Positions 26,875-35,676 of a DNA stretch of 64,000 bases are shown here, piece after piece (the first letter of the stretch is position 1; each line of letters opens with the position of its first letter). The notes under the pieces were generated by a model. The model worked only from the letters and a program-made list of their open reading frames with translations. It ran no database searches and was not told the origin of the DNA. This DNA comes from Clostridiales bacterium. GTDB lineage: Bacteria; Bacillota; Clostridia; Oscillospirales; CAG-272. Both the position numbers and the translations under genes were made by a program. The stretch is taken from positions 1 to 64,000 of the forward strand of contig JAAVYP010000065.1 in assembly GCA_022791195.1 (NCBI GenBank). Reading direction: 5' to 3'.

Positions 26875-28459
26875 GATAATTATTCTCTTTTCTATGAATA
26901 AAATAACGCACCAAATAGGCAATCGCTTTCATGAGCAGGTTGACCGCCAAAATGAGTACCGAAACAAAGGCGGATGCCTCTAACAGCATTTGCTGCTGGA
27001 ATTGTGTAATCATTAATGACAAGGGTTTTGTCATGGCGGTAGACAGGAATGAGACAGCCGAAATCGTGATCATGGAATTGACAAAGAAATAGGTGAACAT
27101 TTCGATCAGCGTGACACGGGACTGTGGAATAATCACATCGCAAATCACGTGAAAGCGCTTAATACCAAGTGTGAGACCAACATCCTCTAAGTTCATATTG
27201 AGCTTACCCAGCGAATTATAGATCATCAGATAGGGAGAGGCGAAAAAGTGAACGGTGTTGACTAAAATGAGAATTGTCAGCGTTCCATAAATAAAGCTTC
27301 CTTTAAAGAACAACACATATGACAGACCCAGAACAAGACCGGGAATTGCGAGTGATAGAATGGACATCAGGTGCAGAACCCGTGCCGGCCATCCCTTTGT
27401 TCGTGCTGTTAAGTAGGCACAAATAAAGGCAACGGCAACGCCGATCATTGAAACAGCCAATGCAATGATAATCGAATTGACCAAAAAGTTGCCGGCGCCT
27501 TTGTTCAGGGTGTTCATAATGTTGTCCATGGAAAAGGAAAGATCGGAGGGATATTTTTTATTAAAGGTCAGTCCGGCAAAGGTGATGATGGGATACAGAA
27601 ACGAAATGGACGTGACAATTAATAATAAATAAGAAAAAATATCTCTGATCAGTGATTTTTTAAGAGCAAACGGTTTTGGCACAAAATTGGATGAGCGCGT
27701 ATCTTTGCTGAAAAGATCAAACAAAAAGGCGATAAGCGCGGGAATCAGCAATACAATGCCGATGACCGAGCCTTGGGAAAAGTTCAATCGGCCAATGACT
27801 TCATTGTACATCATGAGCGGCAGGGTGTTGTATTTCCCGCCGACCATGACCGGCACGCCATAGTCAGTGATAATGAGTGTAAAGGTGGCAAACAAAACAC
27901 TGATCATTGGTTTGCGTATGTAGGGCAGGGTAATCGAGAAAAACTGATTGATTTTAGGAATGCCTAAAACCGAGGCGGCTTCATAGGGGGTGCTGTCCTC
28001 ATACCGCAGAATATCGGCAATCATCAGATAAGCAACCGGCAGGGAATACATAATGCTGCCGATCACAATGCCCCAAAAACCATAAATGGAATGAGTAAGA
28101 CCAAGCAGATTGGTAATTTGGCCATTTTTTCCAAAGAGAATGACCAGTCCCATACCATGCGACATAGAGGGAATCAGCATAGGCAGCACAATGATGGCAC
28201 CAAAAATTCCTTTGCCTTTGACGCGTGTACGGGTCATGCACCAGGCTAACAAAAACGCCAGCGTGATGGAAATCAGTGTAGCGGTAGCTGACACTTTGAG
28301 GGAATTGAGCGCGGCTATACCGAAATATTTATCTGTGACTATTTTTCCAATATCCGCTGAGCGCAGGTTGGCGAGCATGGCCAACATAGGCAGCACAACG
28401 GTTATCAGGAAAAAACAGGCCAAGAAAATTTGAGTAATCGAAAATGTACGCTTTTTCAC
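26852..28459 (-). CDS. ABC importer permease, fused tandem (iron/AEP/thiamine type)
   Basis: This ~535-residue protein contains two binding-protein-dependent permease domains in one chain, about 12 helices in all. Each domain has an EAA-like loop: PYEAASVLGIPKINQFFSIT in the first half and NMNLEDVGLTLGIKRFHVIC in the second. This arrangement is common in importers of ferric iron, thiamine and 2-aminoethylphosphonate. I start it at GTG 28459, which has AAAGGA nine bases upstream, rather than at the TTG 28498 that overlaps the ATPase stop. It partners the ATPase and binding protein upstream. Confidence 0.87.
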   Translation of the reverse strand: MKKRTFSITQIFLACFFLITVVLPMLAMLANLRSADIGKIVTDKYFGIAALNSLKVSATATLISITLAFLLAWCMTRTRVKGKGIFGAIIVLPMLIPSMSHGMGLVILFGKNGQITNLLGLTHSIYGFWGIVIGSIMYSLPVAYLMIADILRYEDSTPYEAASVLGIPKINQFFSITLPYIRKPMISVLFATFTLIITDYGVPVMVGGKYNTLPLMMYNEVIGRLNFSQGSVIGIVLLIPALIAFLFDLFSKDTRSSNFVPKPFALKKSLIRDIFSYLLLIVTSISFLYPIITFAGLTFNKKYPSDLSFSMDNIMNTLNKGAGNFLVNSIIIALAVSMIGVAVAFICAYLTARTKGWPARVLHLMSILSLAIPGLVLGLSYVLFFKGSFIYGTLTILILVNTVHFFASPYLMIYNSLGKLNMNLEDVGLTLGIKRFHVICDVIIPQSRVTLIEMFTYFFVNSMITISAVSFLSTAMTKPLSLMITQFQQQMLLEASAFVSVLILAVNLLMKAIAYLVRYFIHRKENNYHVNKKTV

Positions 28460-28494
28460 AGGATAAAATCCTTTCCTTCTTTTTAGATAAGAGA

Positions 28495-29250
28495 TCAAGC
28501 TAAATGAAATTTAGCAAGACTTTCTGCTTTTTCCGCTAAGTTATGAATGACAAAATCACGCACGAAAGCATCAGCAGGATTTTGTATAATCTTTTCCGGT
28601 GTGTCGATTTGGTGAATGACTGATTCATTCATGACCATAATGCGGTCAGACATGGCAAAAGCTTCCTCTTGATCATGGGTGATATAGATCATGGTGGTGC
28701 CTGTGGTTGCCTGAATTTTTTTCAGTTCTTTGCGCAGGGTTAACCGGGTGGCTACATCCAAGGCGCTCATGGGCTCGTCAAATAAGATAATATCGGGCGA
28801 AAGCGCCAGCGTGCGCGCGATGGCGACCCGCTGCATTTGTCCGCCCGAGAGCTGAGAGGGCTTTTTTGAAGCATGTTCTGCTAATCCCACAAGGTCAATC
28901 ATGTGCAGAGCCGTTTCTCTTGCCGCTGCTTTTTTATCTTTTTTCAGTTTCAGCGCATATTCTACATTGCGTAATACGGTCATGTTTTCAAACAGCGCAT
29001 AATTCTGAAAGACGATACCCATGCCTCGCCGATCAGGCGGGGCATGGGTGATGTTTTGATTATCCATATAAATCTCACCGGAAGAAGGCGGCAAAAGACC
29101 GATCAGAATACGAAGCAAAGTCGTTTTGCCACAGCCGGATGGGCCTAAAATGGAGAGAAATTCACCAGACTTTACATCAAATGACACGTTCTGTAATGCA
29201 CTTTTTTCTCCGAATTTTTTTGATATATCAATAACTTTTAATGATTCCAT
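28495..29250 (-). CDS. ABC importer ATP-binding protein
   Basis: This 251-residue ABC ATPase has Walker A GPSGCGKTTLLRILIG, the Q-loop GIVFQNYALFENMTVLRN, signature LSGGQMQRVAIART, Walker B IILFDEPMSALD and switch His ITHDQEEAF. It belongs to the PotA/FbpC/PhnT group. It lacks the long C-terminal regulatory domain of many PotA proteins. It overlaps the binding-protein gene by 13 bases. Confidence 0.92.
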   Translation of the reverse strand: MESLKVIDISKKFGEKSALQNVSFDVKSGEFLSILGPSGCGKTTLLRILIGLLPPSSGEIYMDNQNITHAPPDRRGMGIVFQNYALFENMTVLRNVEYALKLKKDKKAAARETALHMIDLVGLAEHASKKPSQLSGGQMQRVAIARTLALSPDIILFDEPMSALDVATRLTLRKELKKIQATTGTTMIYITHDQEEAFAMSDRIMVMNESVIHQIDTPEKIIQNPADAFVRDFVIHNLAEKAESLAKFHLA

Positions 29251-30251
29251 TTATCCTGCAGTTTCTCCTTTAAGTCTAAATCGAAAACACCGGTCATGTT
29301 GCCGTAGGGAATGTCAGCCGGGAAGTTTTCCATTTCGAAGGTTCTGTCTTTATAGATTGGTTCTGGTGCATAGAGCTGTTTGTCAAGCGGTGTCACTTCT
29401 TTTACGAAATAATCAAAGACCTCTTTTACTCTTTCGTCGTTCTGTCTGCCCTCGATCATGCCGCTGGCATACGTGGTATACGGTGCCCCCTCTTCAAAGA
29501 AGTGAATTTCAATCTCAGCGCCTTTGGTGATTTCCTGTGCGGCCTGGAAAGTCATGCCAAGGCCGATCATAGCTTCGCCCGAAATCAACGCCTGCATAGG
29601 GCCTGAACCCGAATCAGTGAATTGCAGTACATTGTCAGCTAATTTATCAAAATATTCAAAGGCAGCGTCTTCGCCCCGTTCGTTGACTAAATTGAGTAAG
29701 AAGATATAGCCGGTGCCGGATGCTTTCGGGTTAGGCATCGAAATCATATCTTTGTATTCAGGCTTTAACAGATCATCATAGGATTCAGGGATAGGCAGCT
29801 TGCGATCTTCTAAACCTTTGCGGTTGATTATGATACAGCCACTCATACGAATCCACGGTGCATAGCGGTGGCTTTCGGGTACCAAATCTTCTGTATAGAC
29901 TGAAAAATCAACGATGTCGTCTAATTGGCAAACCGTGTCACCTAATTTTTCATAGTAGGAGGCTTCCAACTCTAAAATGAAATCACATTCGGTGTCTTTT
30001 CCCTCTGCTTTCAGTTTGGCAGCCAGGTTACCGGTTGTGTAGTATTCCAAGCGAATATCATAGTCAGGGAATTTTTCTTTCAGCATGTTGAGAACAAATT
30101 CGTTTCGATAATCTTCAGCGGACGAATAAATAATAATCGGGTCGTCTTTTTTGCTTCCATTATCATTACTTTTGCAGGATGTCAGCAGTGCAGCAAAGAG
30201 GCTGGCAGCCATAACGAGCGTTACAATACGCAGAAGGTTTCTTTTCATCAT
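29238..30251 (-). CDS. ABC importer substrate-binding lipoprotein (AfuA/PhnS-like)
   Basis: This ~337-residue lipoprotein has a lipobox LLTSC after a short signal (~residue 26). The mature part begins DPIIIYSSAEDYRNEFVLNM, as in the iron/2-aminoethylphosphonate/polyamine-like family. Also typical are NPKASGTGYIFLLNLVNERG and TDSGSGPMQALISGEAMIGL. It lacks an obvious tyrosine pair for ferric iron, so an organic ligand is favoured. First gene of the importer operon; AAAGGAA precedes two adjacent ATG codons (30251, 30248). Linkage to a LicC-type enzyme points to choline, ethanolamine or aminoethylphosphonate as ligand; this is inference. Confidence 0.87.
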   Translation of the reverse strand: MMKRNLLRIVTLVMAASLFAALLTSCKSNDNGSKKDDPIIIYSSAEDYRNEFVLNMLKEKFPDYDIRLEYYTTGNLAAKLKAEGKDTECDFILELEASYYEKLGDTVCQLDDIVDFSVYTEDLVPESHRYAPWIRMSGCIIINRKGLEDRKLPIPESYDDLLKPEYKDMISMPNPKASGTGYIFLLNLVNERGEDAAFEYFDKLADNVLQFTDSGSGPMQALISGEAMIGLGMTFQAAQEITKGAEIEIHFFEEGAPYTTYASGMIEGRQNDERVKEVFDYFVKEVTPLDKQLYAPEPIYKDRTFEMENFPADIPYGNMTGVFDLDLKEKLQDKWNH

Positions 30252-30351
30252 CAAGTTCCTTTCATTAGTTGATTGGTAAATGTTCCGACTTTTGAACGCA
30301 AACAATCATAAAATCAGATTGAGTGTTTGTTTTGTTGTTCAAATTCGCTTT

Positions 30352-30380
30352 ATTATAAAACAAAAATGAACACAAGTCAA
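30352..30380 (-). promoter_or_regulatory. Promoter of the importer/cytidylyltransferase operon
   Basis: On the minus strand TTGACT (30380-30375), 17 bases, TATAAT (30357-30352). The first gene starts ~100 bases downstream. Confidence 0.82.
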
Positions 30381-30460
30381 GCTTTTTTTCTTAATTGAAA
30401 ATCATTTTAGGAGAAAAGACCTCTTTATCGCAGGGCCAAGCGAACAAAACTGATTTGTTA

Positions 30461-30489
30461 TTTACATTGAATCACAAGTGTGGTAAAAT
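30461..30489 (+). promoter_or_regulatory. Promoter of the sulfatase-YidC/Tag operon
   Basis: TTTACA (30461-30466), 17 bases, TAAAAT (30484-30489), the latter preceded by GTGG. It diverges from the importer promoter ~80 bases away, so the two operons may be coordinately controlled. Confidence 0.78.
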
Positions 30490-30507
30490 AAAAACTAATG
30501 GCCGTGC

Positions 30508-30636
30508 ATAGCCGGTGGCTATTTGACTTGCGGAACGATGCCGGCCGACAAAAGTTTAACTGTCCATGTATGTACATGTTGTATGTACACGTTGTATGTG
30601 CACGCTCTGCTGGTAAAACCAGCGTCGTTAAACTTT
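30508..30636 (+). other. Structured leader of the sulfatase operon
   Basis: ATAGCC-GGT-GGCTAT (30508-30522) is a perfect hairpin. AAAGTTTAAC (30551-30560) pairs perfectly with GTTAAACTTT (30627-30636), enclosing a triple 13-base repeat and the hairpin GCTGG-TAAAA-CCAGC (30609-30623). The whole lies within the ~190-base untranslated leader. No known riboswitch is recognised. Confidence 0.6.
30567..30605 (+). repeat. Three 13-base tandem repeats
   Basis: TGTATGTACATGT, TGTATGTACACGT and TGTATGTGCACGC stand head to tail in the sulfatase leader. Each unit has an internal GTAC- or GTGCAC-centred dyad. Confidence 0.82.
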
Positions 30637-30682
30637 ACTGTTGGAAAAAACGATCGAGAAGAAAAGGAGGAATCATTTCATT

Positions 30683-32584
30683 TTGGATAACAGAGAACAA
30701 CAAAATCAAAACAAAGAAAAAGACAAGTTAACGGAACATATAGAAGCTGATTTGAGTCATGCAGCGCAGCAAGGCGAGCATGTACAGACAGCCAAAGAGA
30801 CAGAAGAAGCATTGACAGCGCCGAAATCCAAGAAAAAAAGAAAAACGGTGAAGGACAAGCTAAGGGCACTTGTAAAAGACAAACGCTCGTTTAGAATGCG
30901 GTTGCTCATTGCCTTTTTGGTTTCCTTTGCTTTTGCCTATACACTGACCATCTTTGGCCCGTTTGAGCTTTATCTGCCGAATAAGAATTATTATGTTTTT
31001 TCTTTTACAGATTTAGTGCAGCCAATGGTTTTAATCGGTGTTGGACTGACCCTGCTTTTGACCGTTGTGCTGATGCTTTTCAAAGGGAAACTGTTTAACT
31101 ATCTTAGTTCGGCGCTCTTCGCTGTGACGGTTAGTGCCTATCTGCAGGGAAATGTGCTGAACCCCGATTTGGGCACGTTGGACGGCCGCTCCATTCCATG
31201 GGAAAGTATGACGATTTCCATGCTGATTAATGTAGCGGTGTGGGCCGTTATCTTTATTATCCCGTATGTGGTTGCCTATTTAAAACCGAAGCTGTGGCGG
31301 ATACTGCTTGTTTTTGTTTCTGTTTTATTGATTGGCATGCAGTCAGTTGCACTGGTCACGCTGATTGTGAGAAATGATTATCTTGAAACAGTCAGCGACG
31401 GCTATCTTTCCAATGATACAATATATGAAGTATCGCCCAAAAACAATGTGGTTATGTTTTTGCTTGACCGCTTTGATCTTAAATACGCGAAAGAGGTATT
31501 CCGTCAGTATCCGGACATTCCGGAATCGCTCAACGATTTCATTTTTTATGATAACGTGTGCGGTTCCTATTCCCGTACATTCCCCTCGGTGACATATTTG
31601 TTAACCGGTGTTCAGACTGACTATACAATGCCTGTTGCCGATTATATGCAAAAGGCGTGGACAGAGGGCACCTTTTTACAAAAAATTAAAGACGCTGGAT
31701 TTGAATCTAAAATTTATACCGATGTCAATTATGTGATGAAGGATGTGGAATACGCAGCGGGCAAAATTGACAATATTAAAGAGTATGGTAAAAAGACGGA
31801 TAAGAAAAAGATGGTAAGCGCTATGTTAGACTTATCTGCCTATCGGTATTCACCTCTTGCGATGAAACCCTTCTTCTGGCTGTACACAGGTGAGTTAGCA
31901 AATATCAGTACAGTGGATGCTGAAGCGGCTGATATGCATGTTACCGATGACGCTGCTTTTTGGGCGAACCTGAAGGCGCAAAAATTAAGCGTAAAAGAGG
32001 AAAGCAACGGTTCTTTCATTTTCTATCACATGCAGGGATCGCACGACCCCTATGTGATGGATGTGGACGGCAGCACGCCCGAAGGCGGCACCGGCGGTGA
32101 AGGAAAATGGCGTCCGTATCGCCAGACAGCCGGCAATTTGAATATGATTTTGGATTATATCAAATATTTGAAAGAGATGGATTTGTACGAGGATACAACC
32201 ATCATTATTACAGCAGATCATGGTGATACTGGTACGCTGGAAGAGCTTGACTATCAAAGAATCATTTCACTGATGGTCAAACCGGGAGGGGCGAACGCCG
32301 ATGTGCCGATTCAATACAGTTCTGCGCCTTTGTCGGTTAAAAATATTCAAGCCACTGTTTTAAAATCTTTAGGTATTGATCATGAGGACTATGGCCCTGC
32401 TATTGACGAAGTGGCGGAGGATGCCGATGTCGTCAGATATTTCTGGATGAGCGGCTCGGATCCCTTCCAGACAAAACGGGATTATCATTTAGTGACCTAT
32501 GAAATCAGGGGCGACATTAAAGATTTTAACAATTGGAAGATTGTATCGAAAGAAAAAATATTGTATCCATATTATGATGCGTAA
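30683..32584 (+). CDS. Membrane sulfatase / LTA-synthase-like transferase
   Basis: This ~633-residue protein has a charged cytoplasmic N-terminus, about five membrane helices (residues ~70-240) and an extracellular alkaline-phosphatase-superfamily domain. Metal and active-site candidates are Asp in VVMFLLDRFD, Ser/Thr in SYSRTFPSVTYLLTG, His in MQGSHDPYV and DHGD in ITADHGDTG. This is the layout of LtaS and phosphoglycerol or phosphoethanolamine transferases. The start is TTG 30683, 12 bases after AGGAGG; an upstream in-frame TTG (30641) would put the SD inside the gene. Next to a glycerophosphotransferase it most likely polymerises or decorates a surface glycopolymer. Precise substrate unknown. 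Confidence 0.85.
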   Translation: MDNREQQNQNKEKDKLTEHIEADLSHAAQQGEHVQTAKETEEALTAPKSKKKRKTVKDKLRALVKDKRSFRMRLLIAFLVSFAFAYTLTIFGPFELYLPNKNYYVFSFTDLVQPMVLIGVGLTLLLTVVLMLFKGKLFNYLSSALFAVTVSAYLQGNVLNPDLGTLDGRSIPWESMTISMLINVAVWAVIFIIPYVVAYLKPKLWRILLVFVSVLLIGMQSVALVTLIVRNDYLETVSDGYLSNDTIYEVSPKNNVVMFLLDRFDLKYAKEVFRQYPDIPESLNDFIFYDNVCGSYSRTFPSVTYLLTGVQTDYTMPVADYMQKAWTEGTFLQKIKDAGFESKIYTDVNYVMKDVEYAAGKIDNIKEYGKKTDKKKMVSAMLDLSAYRYSPLAMKPFFWLYTGELANISTVDAEAADMHVTDDAAFWANLKAQKLSVKEESNGSFIFYHMQGSHDPYVMDVDGSTPEGGTGGEGKWRPYRQTAGNLNMILDYIKYLKEMDLYEDTTIIITADHGDTGTLEELDYQRIISLMVKPGGANADVPIQYSSAPLSVKNIQATVLKSLGIDHEDYGPAIDEVAEDADVVRYFWMSGSDPFQTKRDYHLVTYEIRGDIKDFNNWKIVSKEKILYPYYDA

Positions 32585-32673
32585 GACAGAGCATTGGTTG
32601 ATGACATTCGCTTTGTTTACTTGCTTTTAAAATTATGATGGAAAGCTTACGTATAAGAAGAAAGGAATTGATT

Positions 32674-32913
32674 ATGAAAAAGGTATTATCGTTTTTGTTC
32701 TTTTTTGCATGTTCAATGGTGATGTGCATGACCTATGCACTTGCTTATATTGATCCTTCGGCTATGACCTACATCATTCAGATCATCGCCGGTGTTGTCA
32801 TTGCGGCCGGTGCTGCGGCAGGCTTTTATTGGCGGCGGATTAAAAGAGCTGTCCGGGGCAGAAAAAATAAAGAAAAAGATTACGATGATGAGGATGACGA
32901 AGACGAGGTGTAA
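32674..32913 (+). CDS. Small membrane protein with acidic tail
   Basis: This 79-residue protein has an N-terminal signal/anchor helix (VLSFLFFFACSMVMCMTYAL), a short AYIDPSAMTYIIQ segment, a second helix rich in Gly and Ala, a basic patch (WRRIKRAVRGRKNK) and a tail of Asp and Glu. I recall proteins of this shape beside LTA-synthase-like sulfatases in Clostridia, but cannot check that here. ATG 32674 has AAAGGA upstream; an in-frame ATG at 32635 is less likely. It may be an accessory subunit of the upstream transferase. Confidence 0.75.
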   Translation: MKKVLSFLFFFACSMVMCMTYALAYIDPSAMTYIIQIIAGVVIAAGAAAGFYWRRIKRAVRGRKNKEKDYDDEDDEDEV

Positions 32914-32952
32914 TGCAGGCACCCTGTCTCTTCGGCGCAGCTGTCGGTATTC

Positions 32953-33498
32953 ATGTTCATGAAACAGATGGATAAGGATAAACAAGAAAAACAGGCTGCC
33001 TTTCGCTGGCTGCTGATTCCGGCCGGGGCGTTTGCTTGCGCTGTGATACTGAATTTGTTTGTGCTGATTTGCGCGATTGTTCCTTCAGAATCAATGGAAA
33101 GCACAATCAGGGAGGGATCCCTGATTGTTGCTTTTCGGCTTGCTTATGTTAATCATGAGCCGGATCGGGGTGATGTTGTGCTTTTTCGGCATGAGGAATT
33201 AGGCCGTTCATTGCTTGTAAAGCGCATTATAGGCCTGCCGGGTGAAACATTTGAAATACGAGAGGGCTGCATCTATATCAACGGCGAAAAAGCGCCGTTT
33301 GAAGAAGCGTATGCTGTCGGCGAGATGACGGATGATTTCGGCCCGCTTGTGATTCCAGCCGATCAGTTTATTGTATTGGGCGATAATCGGTCGGCTTCTC
33401 ACGATTCACGTTATTGGCAGCAGCCTTTTGTAGAGCGGCAGGAGATTGAGGCCAAGGCGGAGTGGATTTTGTGGCCGTTGCCTCGAAAAATTCGATAA
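32953..33498 (+). CDS. lepB: Signal peptidase I
   Basis: This 181-residue type I signal peptidase has one N-terminal membrane helix, the catalytic Ser in VPSESMESTI, the general-base Lys in LLVKRIIGLPGETF and the conserved GDNRSASHDSRYW box. It cleaves signal peptides from Sec-exported proteins outside the membrane. The start is uncertain between ATG 32953 and 32968; neither has a strong SD. Its presence inside a polymer operon, between a small membrane protein and a YidC fusion, is unusual and suggests operon-specific processing or simply shared expression of export factors. Confidence 0.92.
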   Translation: MFMKQMDKDKQEKQAAFRWLLIPAGAFACAVILNLFVLICAIVPSESMESTIREGSLIVAFRLAYVNHEPDRGDVVLFRHEELGRSLLVKRIIGLPGETFEIREGCIYINGEKAPFEEAYAVGEMTDDFGPLVIPADQFIVLGDNRSASHDSRYWQQPFVERQEIEAKAEWILWPLPRKIR

Positions 33499-33530
33499 AA
33501 AGTTGTTTAAAATACTCTTTGGAGAGTCAA

Positions 33531-35672
33531 ATGGAAATTATAAATACAATCGTAGGTACCCCTTTGGGTTATCTCATGTGGCTTTGCTACAAGCTTTTTC
33601 ATGATTATGGCGTCGCCATTATCTTTTTTACCTTGTTAACCAAGGTAGTGATGTTCCCCATCTCTCTGCTGGTGCAGAAAAATTCAATTAAGATGGTGAA
33701 AATGAAGCCTGAGCTTGATGCGCTGAAATATCAGTATGTGGATGATCAGGATGCCTTTATTGATGCGCAGACTGCTTTATATAAGCGGGAAAAATACAGC
33801 CCGATGGCGGGTGTGTGGCCGCTGCTGCTTCAATTGCCAATTATTTTTGGCTTGATTGATGTGGTCTATAAACCGTTAAAGCATCTTCTGCATATGCCGT
33901 CTGATGTGATTAACGCCTTTACCCAAAAGGCCAGCGAAATTTTGGGTGTGACCGATTTAGGCTCTTCGCCTCAGCTGCGCGTGGTTGAGCTTTTGTCACA
34001 GAATGAAAATATACCGAAATTTATGGAACTGCAAGGTACCCTTGACGGTGTTGACGTAAACGGAGCGATTGAAACAATTCGCGGCGTCAATATGAACTTC
34101 TTGGGTATTAATTTGGCCGCAACGCCCAGCGTGACAGTGCTCAACCTTCTGTTCCTGGTGCCGGTGCTGGCCGGACTCAGCGCGCTGATTATGTGTGTGA
34201 TTCAAAACCGGATCAACGTGCTGCAAATTGAGCAGAACAAATTATCCCAATGGGGCATGACCCTGTTTATGATTGCTTTTTCGACTTATTTTGCCTTTAT
34301 CGTGCCGGCTGGTGTTGGTCTTTACTGGATGTGGGGCAACCTGTTCTCCATCGGCGTTATGTATTTGGTCAATGTCATTTACAATCCTAAAAAATATATA
34401 GACTATGCAGCCTTGGCCGATTTAAAAAAGCAAACGGCGCTGGATAAGGAAAAGACAAAGCGCAATAAAAAAATGGCCAAAAAATATTATAAGGCCTTTT
34501 GCCGTCCTGAAAATATAGAAAAAATGAAGCTGATGTTTTATGCAGAGGGCGGCGGCTATTATAAGTATTTCCAGAATATCATCGAGGCGCTGCTGCAAAA
34601 AACAACAAAGTTAAAAATTCATTATGTGACCAGTGACCCGCAGGATCCTATATTGAATACCAAGGAAGAGCGGATTATTCCTTACTATGTGGATGAAAAT
34701 CGCTTGATTTCGCTTATGATGAAGGTAGAAGCGAAAATGGTGGTCATGACCACTCCTGATTTGGAAAAATACCACATTAAACGCTCCCGCGTTCGCAAGG
34801 ACGTTGAGTATGTGTATGTAGATCACGGCTGTTCCAGCCTGAACCTGACTTATCGTACCGGTGCGTTTGATTATTTTGACACCATCTTTGCAGTCAGCGA
34901 TCAGCAGGCAAGAGAGGTGCGCGCGATTGAACAGCTGCGCGGTACACCCGAGAAAAAAATTGTAGAGTGCGGCTACGGGCTGCTCGATAATATGATCGAG
35001 GCATACAAAGCGCTGCCGCCGGCTGAAAACGAAAAGAAAACCATTTTGATTGCGCCCTCCTGGCAGTATGATAACATCATGGACAGCTGCTTGGATGATC
35101 TGGTGGAGGGACTCACCGGTTCAGGTTATCGGATTGTGATTCGCCCCCATCCCCAGTATGTGCGGCGTTTCCCGCTGAAAATCAAAGAAATTTTGAATCA
35201 GTATGCCGATCGTTTCAGCGATGATTTCATCATCGAGACTGATTTTTCGTCTAATGTGACGGTGTATACGGCTGATCTTTTGATTACCGACTGGTCGGCT
35301 ATTTCCTTTGAATTCAGTTTTACGACCAATAAGCCCACCTTGTTTATCAATACCAAGATGAAGGTGGTTAATAAAGCTTATAAGAAGATTGATATTGAGC
35401 CTTTTGATATCACGGCCAGAGAGCAGGTGGGCCGCTCGATAGACAAGGACGAGGTAAAGAATATTGCCGCGGTAGCGGATGATTTGCTGAATAACCAGAG
35501 CCTGTATGCCGCAGGAATCGAAAAGCTGAAAAATGAGTATTTCTATCATTTGGGGCATAGCGGCGAAGCTGGTGCTGATTATATCATCAGCCGTTTAAGC
35601 AAGAAAAAGAAACATGCAGAACCGGTGTCAGAGCCTACAGCGGAACAAAACAAAGATCATTCCGATGAGTAA
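33531..35672 (+). CDS. Fusion of YidC/Oxa1 insertase and CDP-glycerol glycerophosphotransferase
   Basis: This 713-residue protein has two unrelated domains. Residues ~1-280 are an Oxa1/YidC insertase with IIFFTLLTKVVMFPISLLVQ (Lys38 in place of the usual groove Arg), WPLLLQLPIIFGLIDVVY and AFIVPAGVGLYWMWGNLFSI. After a basic linker (~285-310), residues ~320-680 are a TagB/TagF-like glycerophosphotransferase with VDHGCSSLNLTYRTGA, LIAPSWQYDN, RPHPQYVRR and LITDWSAISFEFSFTTN. The tail is charged. ATG 33531 has GGAGAG upstream; the frame extends back into lepB but without an SD. The second domain transfers glycerol phosphate from CDP-glycerol in teichoic acid synthesis. The insertase part may anchor it, help assemble membrane partners, or keep insertase activity. 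A reading-frame error is unlikely because the linker is continuous. Confidence 0.9.
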   Translation: MEIINTIVGTPLGYLMWLCYKLFHDYGVAIIFFTLLTKVVMFPISLLVQKNSIKMVKMKPELDALKYQYVDDQDAFIDAQTALYKREKYSPMAGVWPLLLQLPIIFGLIDVVYKPLKHLLHMPSDVINAFTQKASEILGVTDLGSSPQLRVVELLSQNENIPKFMELQGTLDGVDVNGAIETIRGVNMNFLGINLAATPSVTVLNLLFLVPVLAGLSALIMCVIQNRINVLQIEQNKLSQWGMTLFMIAFSTYFAFIVPAGVGLYWMWGNLFSIGVMYLVNVIYNPKKYIDYAALADLKKQTALDKEKTKRNKKMAKKYYKAFCRPENIEKMKLMFYAEGGGYYKYFQNIIEALLQKTTKLKIHYVTSDPQDPILNTKEERIIPYYVDENRLISLMMKVEAKMVVMTTPDLEKYHIKRSRVRKDVEYVYVDHGCSSLNLTYRTGAFDYFDTIFAVSDQQAREVRAIEQLRGTPEKKIVECGYGLLDNMIEAYKALPPAENEKKTILIAPSWQYDNIMDSCLDDLVEGLTGSGYRIVIRPHPQYVRRFPLKIKEILNQYADRFSDDFIIETDFSSNVTVYTADLLITDWSAISFEFSFTTNKPTLFINTKMKVVNKAYKKIDIEPFDITAREQVGRSIDKDEVKNIAAVADDLLNNQSLYAAGIEKLKNEYFYHLGHSGEAGADYIISRLSKKKKHAEPVSEPTAEQNKDHSDE

Positions 35673-35676
35673 TAGA

